Both the position numbers and the translations under genes were made by a program. Below, piece by piece: positions 8,734 through 17,871 of a stretch of DNA of 64,000 nucleotides (position 1 is its first letter; every line of letters begins with the position of its first letter). The DNA is from Sphingopyxis sp. FD7. GTDB lineage: Bacteria > Pseudomonadota > Alphaproteobacteria > Sphingomonadales > Sphingomonadaceae. The stretch is from positions 992,001-1,056,000 of the forward strand of contig NZ_AP017898.1 of the NCBI RefSeq assembly GCF_003609835.1, given 5' to 3'. The notes under the pieces are model-generated. The model was not told the origin of the DNA, did no database searches, and saw only the letters and a list, made by a program, of their open reading frames with translations.

Positions 8734-9688
8734 GAGTCTGATTCAAAATTATCGCGATAGATTTCATGCTCTTGCGATACGGCGGACGAAGAGCTGAATT
8801 GAGGCGATGAACAGCCACGCGGTTGCCGATGCGATGGTCTGCTCGAAGTCTTTGGCGAGGCGGCGGTTGCGACCGAGCCACGCAAAGGTCCGCTCGACCA
8901 CCCAGCGTCTGGGCAGGACCTCGAAGCCCTTGGCATGGTCGGATCGCTTGATGATCTCGACCGTCCACTTCCCGATCTTGCGCAGCGCCTGGCGAAGCTT
9001 GTCGCCAGCATAGCCGCCATCGGCGAAGATGTGCCTGAGCCAAGGGTGACGGCGGATGATCTCGGCCAGAACAAACGGCGCGCCATCGCGATCCTGCACG
9101 TCAGCGGTGTGGATCACGGCATGAACGAGATTGCCCTCGGTGTCGGTCACGATGTGTCGCTTGCGGCCCTTGATCTTCTTGCCTGCGTCATAGCCGCAAG
9201 GCCCGCCGCTTTCCGTGGTTTTCACGCTTTGGCTGTCGATGACCCCAGCGCTCGGAGAAGCCTCGCGCCCGAGGGCTTCCCGCCCGATCAGCAGCAGGGC
9301 GTGATTGAGCGAGAGCCACAGACCATTGTCGCGCCACAGATAGAACCAGCGCCGCACCGTCGAGACCGGAGGAAAGCAGGGCGGCAACATCCGCCAGGGC
9401 AGCCCACCGCGCAGCAGATACAGGATCGCCTCGATGATCCGCCGCAGCGGCCATTTGCGCGGTCGCCCTACACAGCAAGGGCCCGGAAGTAACGGCTCCA
9501 GCACGGCCCATTCCGCATCGGTCAAATCGCTTGGCAAAGCCAGGTCGGCACGGGCATACTGCGCCCGGGTGGTGTCGGTCCACATCGTTGAACTCCCGAA
9601 GTTTGTTGCAAAACCCCGTGAATCAGCGACTTGGGCTCGCGTCAAGCTAACCCGCTGGCACCACTCAACTTAATTTCGGATCAGGCTC
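8734..9688 (-). mobile_element. IS5-family insertion sequence, copy A (955 bp)
   Basis: Complete element with imperfect terminal repeats: GAGTCTGATTCAAAATTA at the left, and GAGCCTGATCCGAAATTA on the opposite strand at the right. The direct repeat ATA flanks it (8731-8733 and 9689-9691). It interrupts a DUF6933 gene. The same element, apparently identical, occurs at 11840-14067. Confidence 0.92.
8764..9585 (-). CDS. IS5-family transposase, copy A
   Basis: A DDE transposase of 273 residues from MWTDTTRAQYARADL. The N-terminal DUF4096 domain (LPSDLTDAEWAVLEPLLP) is followed by the catalytic domain: Asp in VIDSQSVKTTE, Asp in IFADGGYAGDK and Glu in WVVERTFAWLGRNRRLAKDFE. The longer open frame begins at 9645 but adds only terminal-repeat sequence, so the start at 9585 is preferred. 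No frameshift is seen, so the gene looks intact. Confidence 0.9.
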   Translation of the reverse strand: MWTDTTRAQYARADLALPSDLTDAEWAVLEPLLPGPCCVGRPRKWPLRRIIEAILYLLRGGLPWRMLPPCFPPVSTVRRWFYLWRDNGLWLSLNHALLLIGREALGREASPSAGVIDSQSVKTTESGGPCGYDAGKKIKGRKRHIVTDTEGNLVHAVIHTADVQDRDGAPFVLAEIIRRHPWLRHIFADGGYAGDKLRQALRKIGKWTVEIIKRSDHAKGFEVLPRRWVVERTFAWLGRNRRLAKDFEQTIASATAWLFIASIQLFVRRIARA

Positions 9689-10066
9689 ATAGGCATAAGC
9701 GGCCAGCCAGAATTCGGTCTGCTTGACGAACTCATTGATGATGCCCACGACGCTCCGGTTCGCAGTCTTTGCGTACTGGACCTTGTCCATCCGCCAGATT
9801 TCCTGAGCGACGAATTCGCTTGGGACGCCGTGCTCCTTCAGAACCAGCGCCAAATGTGCCGGGAACCGTCGAGCAAGCGTGGCCGCTGGGGCTAGCGGCA
9901 TAAGCACGGGAAGCAGCGTGCGCTCAGAAACCAGCAAAGCGACTTGCGGCTTCCAGAACAGCACCGTGGCATACCAATTGCCCAGCGCGGTGTCGCTTTG
10001 TCCGGGCTCAGCGATCTCGGGTTTGATCCGATCTAGCAGTTTCTTGGTGCAGAGGAGGTGAAACAT
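9689..10066 (-). pseudogene. N-terminal part of DUF6933 gene, split by IS5-family copy A
   Basis: The first 126 codons: MFHLLCTKKLLDRIK, LPVLMPLAPAATLARRFP and KTANRSVVGIINEF are hallmarks of DUF6933. The open frame runs ten codons into the insertion's terminal repeat (EPDPKLS) and stops. The remainder is at 8596-8730. No function is known for the family. It lies 216 bp downstream of the Mrr-type nuclease gene in the same direction. Confidence 0.8.
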
Positions 10067-10282
10067 GGCGGCTTAGGATAGTGCTCGCTGTCAAGCGCGT
10101 CCACTGACGCTACCGGCCAGGCCGCTGGAATGGTTGGAATTGAAGGGACCGACCAGGTCAAGACATTCAACATCGTGAATATGAGCGTCAGCTTTTGCTG
10201 AAATCCGTCATTCGGGTCGCTTACACCCTCCGGTCATTTTGTCACACAAGCGGCGTGCGGGAATCGAACGGTCTTGGCCGCC

Positions 10283-11497
10283 TCAATCGCAGAGGTCGAA
10301 GTAGGCTGGCACCCCGTTCCAAGGCGAGAACAGGGTGCTACCCGTCCAGTAGCTGACTTCGCCGTTGCGAACGGATCGCTTTGCACGAAAGACCGTTTCC
10401 GCCGTAAGTCGATCAAGGCAGGCGGGACCAATGTCGGGAACTTCCAGACCCCTCTGGCCATAGCCATCGTCCGATATCGTTCGAGCGGGTATGGCCATCA
10501 GAAGCGCCGCGTGCTTAGTCTGCTTCAGCACGATCGCGAATTGGTTCATGATTGCCGAGTAGCCTGTATTCGCTTGAACGATGCGGGGATCGTTCGCTGC
10601 TAGGTCCTGGATCAAACGTGAGACCGTTTCGGGCGAGATCAGCTTAGATTTGTCGCGGATGATCCCGTCGCTCGCGTTCCGGCACCAGTCCCGCACATGC
10701 TCGGACGTCGCGAGCGTCATCGGGATCTTGGTTCTGCTGGCGAATTTTCGCGCTGACGGCAGATAGTCGGAGGTCGTGACGAAGATGCTTCTCTGCGCGG
10801 CCTCTACATCAGCGACACCGTGAAGTGCCGCTACGGCGGAGAGGCCGATCTTATTCTTTGGCGCGTAGTGCTTGGCCTGGACGAGGGTTAATATGTCGCC
10901 AAGCGGATCACGCTGCAGGATCCGAATGTCGACGCCACCGTCGTTAGTGCCTGGGCCGAGTTCACAGGCGAACCCCTGGCTCTGGAAGATCCTGAAGAGA
11001 AGTATCTCATACTCTCTCCATGTCAGGCGCTCGAGATCAGCCGGACGCTTCGCGAAATGAGAGTACAGCTCCTCGTAAACGTCTGCCACGTCCTGCTGGA
11101 CGAGGCTGCAGACCCACTGCCAGTTCGCCTGGTCGAGGAACGGCTGGAGCAGCGGGCTTTCGTCCGCGGGATATATGTGTGCGCTGACAGCGTCGTTTCG
11201 CTCATACCAGAAGCCATGGCGCTCGAGCAGCTCGTGGAATTCGACGTCGAGGCCATCGAATTCGCCGTCGAGCGCTCGGCCTAGGTCGCCGTCGAAGTGG
11301 AGGATCGTGACGACGGGCGTGTTTCCGGGTTCTCCGTCGATCCGTTCCGCGTAGGACTGGAAGCCGCAGTCAAACCAGAGTTCGTGCCGGGAGGCCCACT
11401 CTTGGACCGAGCGCTGGAGATTTGCGACCACGGCGTCGAGCTCCCCGTCGGACGGTAGTCGCGGCACACCGGTATTTTCGGCTTGCCTGGGCTTCAT
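10283..11497 (-). CDS. Mrr-type restriction endonuclease-like protein
   Basis: A 404-residue protein with three parts: an N-terminal ~150-residue region with no recognised domain, a central Mrr_cat PD-(D/E)XK domain (about 165-285) and a ~110-residue C-terminal tail. The active site is visible as LTWREYEILLFRIFQSQGF (helix with Glu), then NDGGVDIRI (Asp) and LVQAKHY (Q-x-K). Mrr-like enzymes cut modified or foreign DNA. The ATG at 11497 is only 33 bp after the stop of the GHKL ATPase gene, so the two probably form one operon. The frame is intact, although its partner is interrupted. Confidence 0.82.
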   Translation of the reverse strand: MKPRQAENTGVPRLPSDGELDAVVANLQRSVQEWASRHELWFDCGFQSYAERIDGEPGNTPVVTILHFDGDLGRALDGEFDGLDVEFHELLERHGFWYERNDAVSAHIYPADESPLLQPFLDQANWQWVCSLVQQDVADVYEELYSHFAKRPADLERLTWREYEILLFRIFQSQGFACELGPGTNDGGVDIRILQRDPLGDILTLVQAKHYAPKNKIGLSAVAALHGVADVEAAQRSIFVTTSDYLPSARKFASRTKIPMTLATSEHVRDWCRNASDGIIRDKSKLISPETVSRLIQDLAANDPRIVQANTGYSAIMNQFAIVLKQTKHAALLMAIPARTISDDGYGQRGLEVPDIGPACLDRLTAETVFRAKRSVRNGEVSYWTGSTLFSPWNGVPAYFDLCD

Positions 11498-11530
11498 AGA
11501 TCACATCGCTTGTTGGAAGTGGACGACATG

Positions 11531-11839
11531 CTACTTCTTTGAGAAGTCGATCTGTAGCTTTTCCCGGTACACCCCGATACGCTTGCTCGCCCGATCCACG
11601 ATGTCCTCGTAAAGGAGGGTTTCGGCGTACAGCTCGCCCAGCATGCGTCCGGTGTCCGGATCTTCTAGAGCGCTAGTGTGGAAGAAGCTGCGACCGGACG
11701 CGAACTTCTTCCAGCCGATCATTCCCAGCGGATCGAGCGTATCTCCGACCAGATAGCCGTAGAACTTCTTGAGCCGTCCGTTCGACTTCGCTGCAAGTAG
11801 GTGCGCGTAGCGCGACAGGTCGCCGATGTGCTCGTCTAA
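11531..11839 (-). pseudogene. C-terminal part of the GHKL ATPase/nuclease gene, split by IS5-family copy B
   Basis: About 101 codons beginning LDEHIGDLSRYAHLLAAK and ending YREKLQIDFSKK with the stop at 11531. It continues the frame of 14068-15888 exactly once the insertion and one TAA (minus-strand TTA) target copy are removed. This piece supplies the part of the fold after the EFK motif. An internal ATG (MIGWKKFA) opens a 63-codon frame that should not be read as a separate gene. Confidence 0.85.
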
Positions 11840-11908
11840 GAGTCTGATTCAAAATTATCGCGATAGATTTCATGTGACCGGCCCCCACCGAGTGGTCCGG
11901 GCTATATG

Positions 11909-12763
11909 TTAGTGCATTGACGCCTCCATCGCCAGTGTCGGCCGTAGGTGGAGCGAAGCGGAACCGGAGGGCGACACTGGCGATGGAACGGCCTCCGGCG
12001 CGGGTGGTCGGTATCCCAGCGAGCTGTGCGGCCGGACGGTGTTGTAATGTCGCCGCCAGGCCTCGATCAGGATCCGGGCCTCGGCGAGCGAGTAGAAGAT
12101 TTCGCCGTTGAGCAGTTCATCACGCAGCGATCCGTTGAAGCTCTCGCAATAGCCATTCTCCCATGGTGATCCGGGCGTGATATACAGCGTCTTCACGCCG
12201 ATCTGGGCGAGCCATTGCTGCACCGCCGTCGCGATAAACTCCGGGCCATTGTCGGACCGTATGTGCGCTGGTGGCCCACGCGTGACGAACAGCTCGGCGA
12301 GCGCCGCCAGAACGTCATCGCTCCTGAGCTTGCGTGCCACCGGCAACGCCAGGCACTCCCGGCTCGCCTCGTCGATGATCGAAAGGATCCGGTATTTGCG
12401 ACCATCGTGGGTCCGCCCTTCGACGAAGTCGTAGGACCAGACATGGCCGGGATACTCGGGCCGAAGCCGGATGCACGATCCGTCGTTCAGCCAGAGCCGC
12501 CCGCGCTTCGGCTGCCTTTGCGGTACCTTCAGCCCCTCGCGCCGCCAGATGCGCTCGACCCGCTTGCGGTTCACATGCCACCCCGCATCGCGCAGCAACG
12601 CCGTCACCCGGCGATAGCCATAACGACCATATTGCCGGGCCAGCGCAATGATGTCCTCGGTCAGAGCTGCTTCGTCGTTCGCCCCGCGGGGCGCCTTGCG
12701 CTGTGTCGATCGATGTTGCCCGAGCACACGGCACAGCCGCCGCTCAGACACCGGCATCATCAT
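11909..12763 (-). CDS. IS3-family transposase OrfB (nested element)
   Basis: The rve/DDE catalytic half, 284 residues as an open frame. An N-terminal HTH_21 region (YGRYGYRRVTALLRDAGW) precedes the integrase core: Asp in VWSYDFVEGRT, Asp in IRSDNGPEFIA and Glu in WENGYCESFNGSLRDELL, ending with the usual YNTVRPHSSLGYRPPAPEA. It is normally made as an OrfAB fusion by -1 frameshifting from the gene at 12802-13080. No internal stop is visible. Confidence 0.9.
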   Translation of the reverse strand: MMMPVSERRLCRVLGQHRSTQRKAPRGANDEAALTEDIIALARQYGRYGYRRVTALLRDAGWHVNRKRVERIWRREGLKVPQRQPKRGRLWLNDGSCIRLRPEYPGHVWSYDFVEGRTHDGRKYRILSIIDEASRECLALPVARKLRSDDVLAALAELFVTRGPPAHIRSDNGPEFIATAVQQWLAQIGVKTLYITPGSPWENGYCESFNGSLRDELLNGEIFYSLAEARILIEAWRRHYNTVRPHSSLGYRPPAPEAVPSPVSPSGSASLHLRPTLAMEASMH

Positions 12764-12801
12764 TCTGATGTGATCGATACAGCGCCTTCGGCGCGCGGGG
12801 C

Positions 12802-13080
12802 TCAGAAGTTTCCCCGGGCAGCCTCCTGCAATATCAGCTTGTCCAGCGTCAGGTCCGATATCGCACGCCGAAGCCGCGCATTCTCTTTCTCCAAGTCCTT
12901 CATCCGCCGCGCCTGGTCGGTCTTCAGACCGCCATATTCCTTACGCCACCGATAATAGGTCTGTTCCGTAACGCCGATCCGGCGACACGCTTCAGCCGTC
13001 GTCGCCCCCTGCGCCAACACGACCTCCGCTTCACGCAGCTTGCCGATAATCTCTTCCGGGCGATGCTTCTTGGCCGGCAT
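12802..13080 (-). CDS. IS3-family transposase OrfA (nested element)
   Basis: A 92-residue helix-turn-helix protein of the HTH_Tnp_1 type: MPAKKHRPEEIIGKLREAE, then CRRIGVTEQTYYRWRKEYGG, and a leucine-zipper-like tail (MKDLEKENARLRRAI). It binds the element ends and supplies the N-terminus of the OrfAB transposase. Confidence 0.9.
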   Translation of the reverse strand: MPAKKHRPEEIIGKLREAEVVLAQGATTAEACRRIGVTEQTYYRWRKEYGGLKTDQARRMKDLEKENARLRRAISDLTLDKLILQEAARGNF

Positions 13081-13142
13081 TCATATTCTCCTTCGTCATC
13101 CAAAATATCATCAATTTTGGACCACTCAGAAGGGGGCAGATC

Positions 13143-13964
13143 ACATGCTCTTGCGATACGGCGGACGAAGAGCTGAATTGAGGCGATGAACAGCCACGCG
13201 GTTGCCGATGCGATGGTCTGCTCGAAGTCTTTGGCGAGGCGGCGGTTGCGACCGAGCCACGCAAAGGTCCGCTCGACCACCCAGCGTCTGGGCAGGACCT
13301 CGAAGCCCTTGGCATGGTCGGATCGCTTGATGATCTCGACCGTCCACTTCCCGATCTTGCGCAGCGCCTGGCGAAGCTTGTCGCCAGCATAGCCGCCATC
13401 GGCGAAGATGTGCCTGAGCCAAGGGTGACGGCGGATGATCTCGGCCAGAACAAACGGCGCGCCATCGCGATCCTGCACGTCAGCGGTGTGGATCACGGCA
13501 TGAACGAGATTGCCCTCGGTGTCGGTCACGATGTGTCGCTTGCGGCCCTTGATCTTCTTGCCTGCGTCATAGCCGCAAGGCCCGCCGCTTTCCGTGGTTT
13601 TCACGCTTTGGCTGTCGATGACCCCAGCGCTCGGAGAAGCCTCGCGCCCGAGGGCTTCCCGCCCGATCAGCAGCAGGGCGTGATTGAGCGAGAGCCACAG
13701 ACCATTGTCGCGCCACAGATAGAACCAGCGCCGCACCGTCGAGACCGGAGGAAAGCAGGGCGGCAACATCCGCCAGGGCAGCCCACCGCGCAGCAGATAC
13801 AGGATCGCCTCGATGATCCGCCGCAGCGGCCATTTGCGCGGTCGCCCTACACAGCAAGGGCCCGGAAGTAACGGCTCCAGCACGGCCCATTCCGCATCGG
13901 TCAAATCGCTTGGCAAAGCCAGGTCGGCACGGGCATACTGCGCCCGGGTGGTGTCGGTCCACAT
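13143..13964 (-). CDS. IS5-family transposase, copy B
   Basis: As far as can be read, identical to copy A: the same DUF4096 opening (MWTDTTRAQYARADL) and the same DDE residues. The nested IS3 element lies just past the 3' end, and its junction at 13143/13144 removes no catalytic sequence. A longer open frame to 12924 runs on into the nested element and should not be taken as the protein. Copies A and B are direct repeats 3-4 kb apart. Confidence 0.88.
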
Positions 13965-14067
13965 CGTTGAACTCCCGAAGTTTGTTGCAAAACCCCGTGA
14001 ATCAGCGACTTGGGCTCGCGTCAAGCTAACCCGCTGGCACCACTCAACTTAATTTCGGATCAGGCTC

Positions 14068-15888
14068 TAATGGAACGCCCGGCGCCTTGAATTCTATGAT
14101 GATAGCCGAGCCCTCCTCTCCGAAGATCGCGATGTCGGGCCGCTTGGCGGAATGATCCTTGGTCCGGCGGCGCAGGGTTTCCGCTAGCTCGGTGTCGATG
14201 GTCGGATCGAACAGCTTCTCTCCGTCGTCCCATTCGATCTGGGAGAGCGGTTTATCGGACGCGATGTATTCGTAATATTGATACTCTTCGCTCAGGAGCC
14301 AGATGTCGTGGTCGGTCGTCTCACGGCTGTCCTTTCGCATCGGGAAGAAGATGCTGTGGATGATCTGCTCGTCCTTGCGACGCTGGCCATCTTCGACGGC
14401 CTGCACGGCGAGGCCCCGTCCGCAGGCGAGCTTTAGGACTTCGACGATCGCTGCCCGACGGACGACGAGCTGGGAGAGGTTCGCCATGTCGAACGTCTTG
14501 AGGTACGAAGTATACTTCCACGACAGCTCGTTAATCTTGTGGCGGAAGTCGGCGGTGTGCGGCTCAGCTGCCTCGATCTCCGCGCGCAGGTCGAAGATCT
14601 CGGCGGTGTCGGCGACGATGCGTTCCTGGTACTTCTTCAGCACGCGCTCGGCGACGGACTTTGCAGTGTCGCCGTAGATGACCCGCGTGTCGGTGTCGGT
14701 AAGCATCGCCTGGATCACGCCGAACTTGTCAGCTACGTCCCTGATGACGTCGTCCTTGCTCCAGCCGGAGGGGGTGACCATCTCCGCAATGATAGGATCT
14801 ATTTGTTCGTAGATGTCGGCGAATGCGACGGTCGCGTCGGTGAAGAGGTCGCAGACCGGCAGTTCGTCAGGAATCTCGTGGAATCCGTCGCGCTGCTCGT
14901 TGACGCGCCGGTCGAGGAGGTCGGCCTCGATCAGCACGATGTGGTGGAAGCCTTCGACCGGGCGGTTCTGCTCGGCAACCGTCTTCAGGTATCTCTTGGT
15001 TATGTCGAGCACCGGCGAGGATCTGGCGCAGAACGAGATCGCGTTGCGAGGAAGGTCGTAGGTCTGGGCGTCAAGCCGGTAGTGCGAGAGGGTGAAGGTC
15101 TGCGTCGTCCCCAACAGGTCGCCGGACTTGGGATCGCGTTCGGCGACCTCGGTCGACCTGACCACTGTCACTTCCGGCAGATCCGCCGCTGTCAGGCTGC
15201 TCCGTTCGACGCCACCATTGGAATGTCGGGTCTCAAACGCGATGACGAAGTCACCCAACTGCGACTTGAGGCTCACAAGGCGCTGCAGGAACGCGATCAG
15301 CATGTTGCGGCGCATGTTCGCCGCCGAGAAGACGTCGGACAAGGCTTCGGTCCTGAAGAGCTTTGCCCGCGTCGCGTCCCTGAGTCCCTCGAGCCTGATC
15401 GCGGTGCCTATCTGTCGTTCGTCGCCGTTGGTGCTGATGAAGTCGGCGACGTCGATCTTCTTGCGTGCAGCGTCGGGCACGAGTGTGCGGGTGGCGACCC
15501 CCGTCTCGTTGCGAAACGTGCTCTGCACCCCCACGCGCTCGAAGTGGTGAAAGTACTGAATGCGGCCCGAACCCTTGCACTTGCCGATCCCGGCGATGGC
15601 GAGGTCATCCTTGTACGAAGTGTCCTTGGTCACGAAGGCGTCGGCCTGGTCGTTACCGAAGCCGCAGCCATTGTCTTTGCAGGTGATCGATATGTCTGTG
15701 CCATCGGCAAGCAGACCAGACGAAGTGATGTCGGCCTCGATCGAGACCGCAAGACTCCGCGCCCCTGGATCGGTGTGCTGCCGGATCAGGAAGGCGTCGA
15801 TCGAGTTCGAGATGAGTTCTTCGAGGACAACGTATCTGTCCGAACTTATCTTGGTGTTTTTCAGACTTCCACGAATATCGAGCGTCAT
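14068..15888 (-). pseudogene. GHKL-type ATPase fused to a PD-(D/E)XK nuclease motif, N-terminal 607 codons
   Basis: The restored protein is 708 residues. The N-terminus is a GHKL/Hsp90-like ATP-binding module: YVVLEELISNSIDAFLI (N box), CKDNGCGFGNDQA (G1 box) and AIAGIGKCKGSGRI (G2-like). A long middle region has no recognised domain. The end of this piece carries KRPDIAIFGEEGSAIIIEFKAP, fitting the PD...(D/E)xK nuclease pattern (Asp, then Glu-Phe-Lys). The insertion lies seven codons after that Lys, so the fold is cut although the catalytic residues remain here. The rest is at 11531-11836. It is the promoter-proximal gene of an operon with the Mrr-type nuclease; a defence role is inference. 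Confidence 0.78.
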
Positions 15889-16159
15889 TTTGAATCCGTC
15901 GGAAGGCTTACTTTAATGAGGCAGTCTTGCGGGCGCGGATGGCCCGAAGTCAAGTGTCTTGGGGAGCCGGGGCGGCTCCCAAGTTCGGTCTCATAGATCA
16001 GTCGCGGGTTCTGCTAAGGGAGCCTTATGCCGGGGAATCCCGATCAGCGGCCGGGGAAGATCTTGTTCTGATGGTCCACCGGGTCCGCGTTGGGGGCGAC
16101 GATCACTGTCGGTCATTCGACCTAACAGTCGACAACCCTGAAAGCTGTCATCCGGATGC
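15889..16159. other. Gap with a hairpin; no gene seen
   Basis: About 270 bp between the start of the GHKL gene and the stop of the helicase fragment. It holds a GC-rich hairpin (GGGAGCC and GGCTCCC around 15962-15979) that could end transcription from the helicase side. The promoter of the GHKL-Mrr operon should also lie here, but no clear -35/-10 pair is visible. Confidence 0.4.
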
Positions 16160-16547
16160 TCAGGTCTGCGTAGGCACGCAGCAATCGATGACCATCCAGC
16201 CGCGCCCGGTGAGAATGTCGAGTTCTCCCGCGGCAAAGACATCCTTGCGCATCGCTAGGCACAGGAGATGGGTGGGGCGCGTCATCGCGACATAGTGCAG
16301 TCGCAGCCTACCGAGCATTCGCGAACCTTCGGTGACCACGTTGCCTCGGCCATTCAGGCGCGACCCGCCCGCCTTAGCACCGAGGAGCCAGGGTTTGAGC
16401 TCGCTCAGGTGATGCGCGAAGTAGAAGCTGTCAAGCACCAGTGTCGCAGTGTGGGACTCGCCCTTCACCGAATGGATGGATCCCAGCCGGACGTGGACCT
16501 GCGGAGCGCCCTCGGGATAGGCGAACAGATTGTCGGTTCGCGCGATA
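16160..16547 (-). pseudogene. C-terminal fragment of a UvrD/Rep-like helicase
   Basis: Open from the left edge of the IS256 element to a stop at 16160. Recognisable: HVRLGSIHSVKGESHTATLV (SF1 motif V, VKGxxH) and LRLHYVAMTRPTHLLCLAM (motif VI, YVAMTR). Everything upstream, including the Walker A motif, is missing. The element has no target duplication, so the lost part was probably removed by a deletion ending at the insertion. An internal GTG start gives a 102-codon frame, but this is not a functional gene. UvrD-like helicases commonly accompany ATPase/nuclease defence genes. Confidence 0.75.
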
Positions 16548-17871
16548 GGGGACTGTCAGGAATTTCGTGTGTGGGCGGGCGGTTGAACATTAGGCCGCCA
16601 TGGCCTTGATGAAGCGCTCACCGAACAGGACGGCGAACTGGGCCTTGGCCATGGACCACTCACGTGGCGGCATTCTCCACTCTTTCTCGGAGCGGTTCAA
16701 GATCAGATAGAGTAGCTTGGTTGCTGCTTCGTCGCTGGGGAAGTGCCCCCTGGCCCTCACCGCCCGCCGAAGCTGGGCGTTCAGAGCCTCGATAGCATTG
16801 GTCGTGTAGACGATCCTGCGGACCTCCTCCGGGAAGGCGAAGAAAGGTATGACCTCGCTCCATGCCCGGCGCCAGCTCTGGCCGATGGCAGGGTATTTTT
16901 GGCCCCATTCGCTGGCCTCGAAGGCGGTGAGTGCCTCCTCGGCAGCTTTGGCATCAACCGCGCGGTAAATGCCCTTCAGAGCAGCCGCCAGCGGCTTGCG
17001 GTGCTTCCAGGAGACGAAGTCCATCGAGTTGCGCAGCAGGTGCACGATGCAGGTCTGGACGATCGCCTCGGGGAACACGGCGGTGATCGCATCCGGGAAG
17101 CCCTTGAGGCCGTCGACGACGGCCAGCATGATATCTTCCACCCCGCGGTTCTTGAGCTCGTTCATCACGCGCAGCCAGAACTTGGCGCCCTCGTTCTGTT
17201 CGATCCACAGGCCCAGCACGACCTTGGTGCCGTCGGCCATCACGCCGAGCGCGATGTGGATCGCCTTGTTGCGGACCATGCCTTCATCGCGGATCTTGAC
17301 CCGGATGGCATCGAAGAACACCAGCGGATAGGCCTGATCGAGCGGCCGGGCCTGCCAGGCGGCGACCTCCTCGAGCACGGCGTCGGTGACGGTCGATATC
17401 AGGTCCGGCGAGACGTCGATGCCATACAGCTCGCGCAGATACCCGGTAATCTCCCGGGTGCTCATCCCGCGGGCATACATCGAGATGATCTTGTCGTCGA
17501 AGCCCGGGAACCTGCGCTGATACTTGGCGATCAGCTGCGGATCGAAGCTGCCCTGCCGGTCGCGCGGGATCTCGATCTCGATCTTACCGGTGCCCGTGGC
17601 AACCGTCTTGCGGCCATAGCCATTGCGGCTGTTGCCAGCCTGCTCTTCGTGGCCGAGATGATGATCCATCTCGGCATTAAGCGCGCGTTCGGCCAAGGCC
17701 TTCTTCAGCGAATCCAGCAAGCCGCCTTGCTGCAAGGCCGCAGCAGCATCACCGCCAGCCAAAAGTTGATCCAGCAAATCAGACGGGATCACAGGTTCTT
17801 TGCGTCGAGACATAGTGGGACTCCTTCTCACCCATTATGCCCGCCCACACACGAAATTCCTGACAGTCCCC
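16548..17871 (-). mobile_element. IS256-family element with perfect 33-bp terminal repeats
   Basis: The left end 16548-16580 and right end 17839-17871 are exact inverted copies, starting GGGGACTGTCAGG. No 8-9 bp duplication is visible in the flanks. The left flank is a helicase remnant and the right flank another transposase remnant, so the surroundings were rearranged after insertion. Confidence 0.92.
16590..17813 (-). CDS. IS256-family (mutator-type) transposase
   Basis: A 407-residue transposase from MSRRKEPVIPSDLL; an in-frame start six codons upstream is also possible. DDE residues: Asp in PLVFFDAIRVKIRDEG, Asp in MLAVVDGLKGFPDA and Glu in TTNAIEALNAQLRR, with the C/H pair in QTCIVHLLRNSM. 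Length and motifs are complete for the family. Confidence 0.92.
   Translation of the reverse strand: MSRRKEPVIPSDLLDQLLAGGDAAAALQQGGLLDSLKKALAERALNAEMDHHLGHEEQAGNSRNGYGRKTVATGTGKIEIEIPRDRQGSFDPQLIAKYQRRFPGFDDKIISMYARGMSTREITGYLRELYGIDVSPDLISTVTDAVLEEVAAWQARPLDQAYPLVFFDAIRVKIRDEGMVRNKAIHIALGVMADGTKVVLGLWIEQNEGAKFWLRVMNELKNRGVEDIMLAVVDGLKGFPDAITAVFPEAIVQTCIVHLLRNSMDFVSWKHRKPLAAALKGIYRAVDAKAAEEALTAFEASEWGQKYPAIGQSWRRAWSEVIPFFAFPEEVRRIVYTTNAIEALNAQLRRAVRARGHFPSDEAATKLLYLILNRSEKEWRMPPREWSMAKAQFAVLFGERFIKAMAA

Larger units (their letters stand above)
11875..13143 (-). mobile_element. IS3-family (IS407-like) element nested in IS5 copy B
   Basis: Ends TGACCGGCCCCC at the left and TGATCTGCCCCC (minus strand) at the right, both followed by GAGTGGTCC a few bases in. 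Target duplication CATG at 11871-11874 and 13144-13147; 4-bp duplications fit the IS407 group. It carries overlapping orfA/orfB on the minus strand. Confidence 0.9.
11840..14067 (-). mobile_element. IS5-family insertion sequence, copy B, itself interrupted by an IS3-family element
   Basis: Same terminal repeats as copy A, with the target repeat TAA at 11837-11839 and 14068-14070. The span is 2228 bp; subtracting the 1269-bp nested element and its 4-bp CATG duplication leaves 955 bp, exactly the length of copy A. The nested element entered between the left terminal repeat and the transposase stop region. Confidence 0.92.

Noticed and set aside
12924..14024. 366-residue transposase of IS5 copy B as drawn by the open frame
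   Set aside because: The extra C-terminal residues come from the nested IS3 element; the true stop is at the position matching copy A.
14539..15996. 485-codon open frame on the plus strand
   Set aside because: Opposite the GHKL ATPase, whose N and G1 boxes are plain. No domain in the plus-strand version.
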